Positions 5,411-5,859 of a stretch of 5,859 nt of DNA are shown here, one piece after another. Below the pieces are notes generated by a model. That model had not been told where the DNA came from, searched no databases, and saw nothing but the letters and a program-made list of their open reading frames with translations. How positions within the stretch are numbered: position 1 is the first letter of the stretch; every line of letters starts with the position of its first letter. The translations under genes and the position numbers were made by a program. This stretch comes from VRUE01 sp040901495. GTDB taxonomy: Bacteria; Actinomycetota; Thermoleophilia; Solirubrobacterales; 70-9. The stretch lies in contig JBBDYO010000027.1 of assembly GCA_040901495.1 (NCBI GenBank), positions 1 to 5,859 of the forward strand. Direction: 5' to 3'.

Positions 5411-5859
5411 ATGACCAGCGCCAAGCCGAACGCCCGCAACGAAGAGGTCTCGATGGACGAGATCGTCGCTCTTTGCAAGCGGCGCGGCTTCGTCTTCCCC
5501 TCCTCGGAGATCTACGGCGGCCTCGGCTCGACCTACGACTACGGCCACTACGGAGTCCTGCTCAAGAACAACGTCAAAGCCGAGTGGTGGCGGGCGATGC
5601 TCCAGGAGCGCGACGACATCGTCGCGCTCGACTCGGCGATCCTCCAGCACCCCCGCGTCTGGGAGGCCTCAGGCCACCTCGAGGGCTTCACCGACCCGCT
5701 CGTCCAGTGCCTCGGCAAGTGCAAGAAACGCTGGCGCGAGGACCACCTGCGCGAGGCGATCGAAGCCGAGGGCGGCGACGCGCAGGCGGAGCTGCGCTGC
5801 CCCCAGTGCGGCGGCGAGCTCTCCGAGCCGCGCCAGTTCAACCTGATGTTCGAGACCCA
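5411..5859 (+). CDS. glyS: Glycyl-tRNA synthetase, alpha2 type, N-terminal 149 codons
   Basis: This class II enzyme joins glycine to tRNA-Gly with ATP in the cytoplasm. The visible part matches the single-chain alpha2 form and not the alpha2-beta2 form: DEIVALCKRRGFVF at 16-29, SSEIYGGLGSTYDYGHYG at 31-48, LLKNNVKAEWW at 50-60, the class II motif 1 region with SGHLEGFTDPLV at 87-98, then an insertion with C100-x3-C104 and C130-x2-C133 that should bind zinc, and EPRQFNLMFET at 139-149. The full family length is about 450-500 residues, so roughly two thirds lies past the right edge. The start is ATG 5411, supported by a TANNNT box six bases upstream. The in-frame ATG 5453 is a fair alternative: it has GAAGAGG five bases ahead and still keeps the conserved DEIVALCKRRGF. 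The first zinc pair has three residues between the cysteines where two are more usual. Confidence 0.95.
   Translation, partial: MTSAKPNARNEEVSMDEIVALCKRRGFVFPSSEIYGGLGSTYDYGHYGVLLKNNVKAEWWRAMLQERDDIVALDSAILQHPRVWEASGHLEGFTDPLVQCLGKCKKRWREDHLREAIEAEGGDAQAELRCPQCGGELSEPRQFNLMFET

Noticed and set aside
4457..5650. Minus-strand open frame of 397 codons across the repeat protein end, fmdB and glyS
   Set aside because: It covers three genes in the wrong frame, including fmdB on the same strand in another frame, and its translation resembles no family; stop codons are simply rare at this GC.
1..5859. tRNA or rRNA genes, riboswitches, insertion sequences, toxin-antitoxin or defence genes
   Set aside because: Looked for on both strands; gaps between genes are at most 48 bases and hold no such element, and all coding sequence is accounted for by the six genes listed.

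Overview
This is an ordinary chromosomal window from a high-GC bacterium. The best guess is an actinobacterium of the class Thermoleophilia (Solirubrobacterales-like). Reasons are the very high GC with strong G/C preference at third codon positions, the alpha2-type glycyl-tRNA synthetase, the Tyr-Lys-Val-Tyr-Arg-Ser-Arg cytoplasmic lead on the LytR-family protein, and a secreted protein built from PxVAxDxxGNAxAVW repeats plus a PKD domain and a basic C-terminal module, an architecture I associate with that class. The taxonomic call is inference. No search was run.

Layout. Positions 1-1706, minus strand, hold a two-gene operon. A ROK-family sugar kinase (probable glucokinase, 747-1706) overlaps by one base, in TGATG, the start of rsmI (16S rRNA 2'-O-ribose methyltransferase, 747 down past the window edge at 1). 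Positions 1755-5044, plus strand, hold a membrane-anchored LytR-CpsA-Psr (LCP) cell-wall ligase (1755-2990), followed after 38 bases by a secreted repeat protein (3029-5044) with a signal peptide, eight propeller-like repeats, a PKD domain and a very basic C-terminal domain. Positions 5047-5373, minus strand, hold a small FmdB-family zinc-ribbon protein with a Ser/Lys/Asp/Glu tail. Positions 5411-5859, plus strand, hold the first 149 codons of glycyl-tRNA synthetase, which runs off the right edge. Every stretch is coding except short gaps of 48, 38, 2 and 37 bases.

How they fit together. The LCP protein and the secreted repeat protein both act outside the membrane and may be functionally linked: LCP enzymes attach anionic polymers to peptidoglycan, and the repeat protein ends in a domain with about 30 basic and 3 acidic residues that could hold it on such polymers. 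This is a hypothesis. The other genes are housekeeping: sugar phosphorylation, rRNA modification, a zinc-ribbon protein of unknown role, and tRNA charging.

I found no mobile element, CRISPR array, RNA gene, toxin-antitoxin pair or defence system, and nothing that amounts to a clearly new biological system. The points most worth a second look are the secreted repeat protein, two leaderless-type promoter boxes with identical spacing, a 26-base dyad between the divergent kinase and LCP genes, the crowded fmdB/glyS divergent promoter with an 11-base palindrome, and atypical spacing of the zinc ligands in three proteins.
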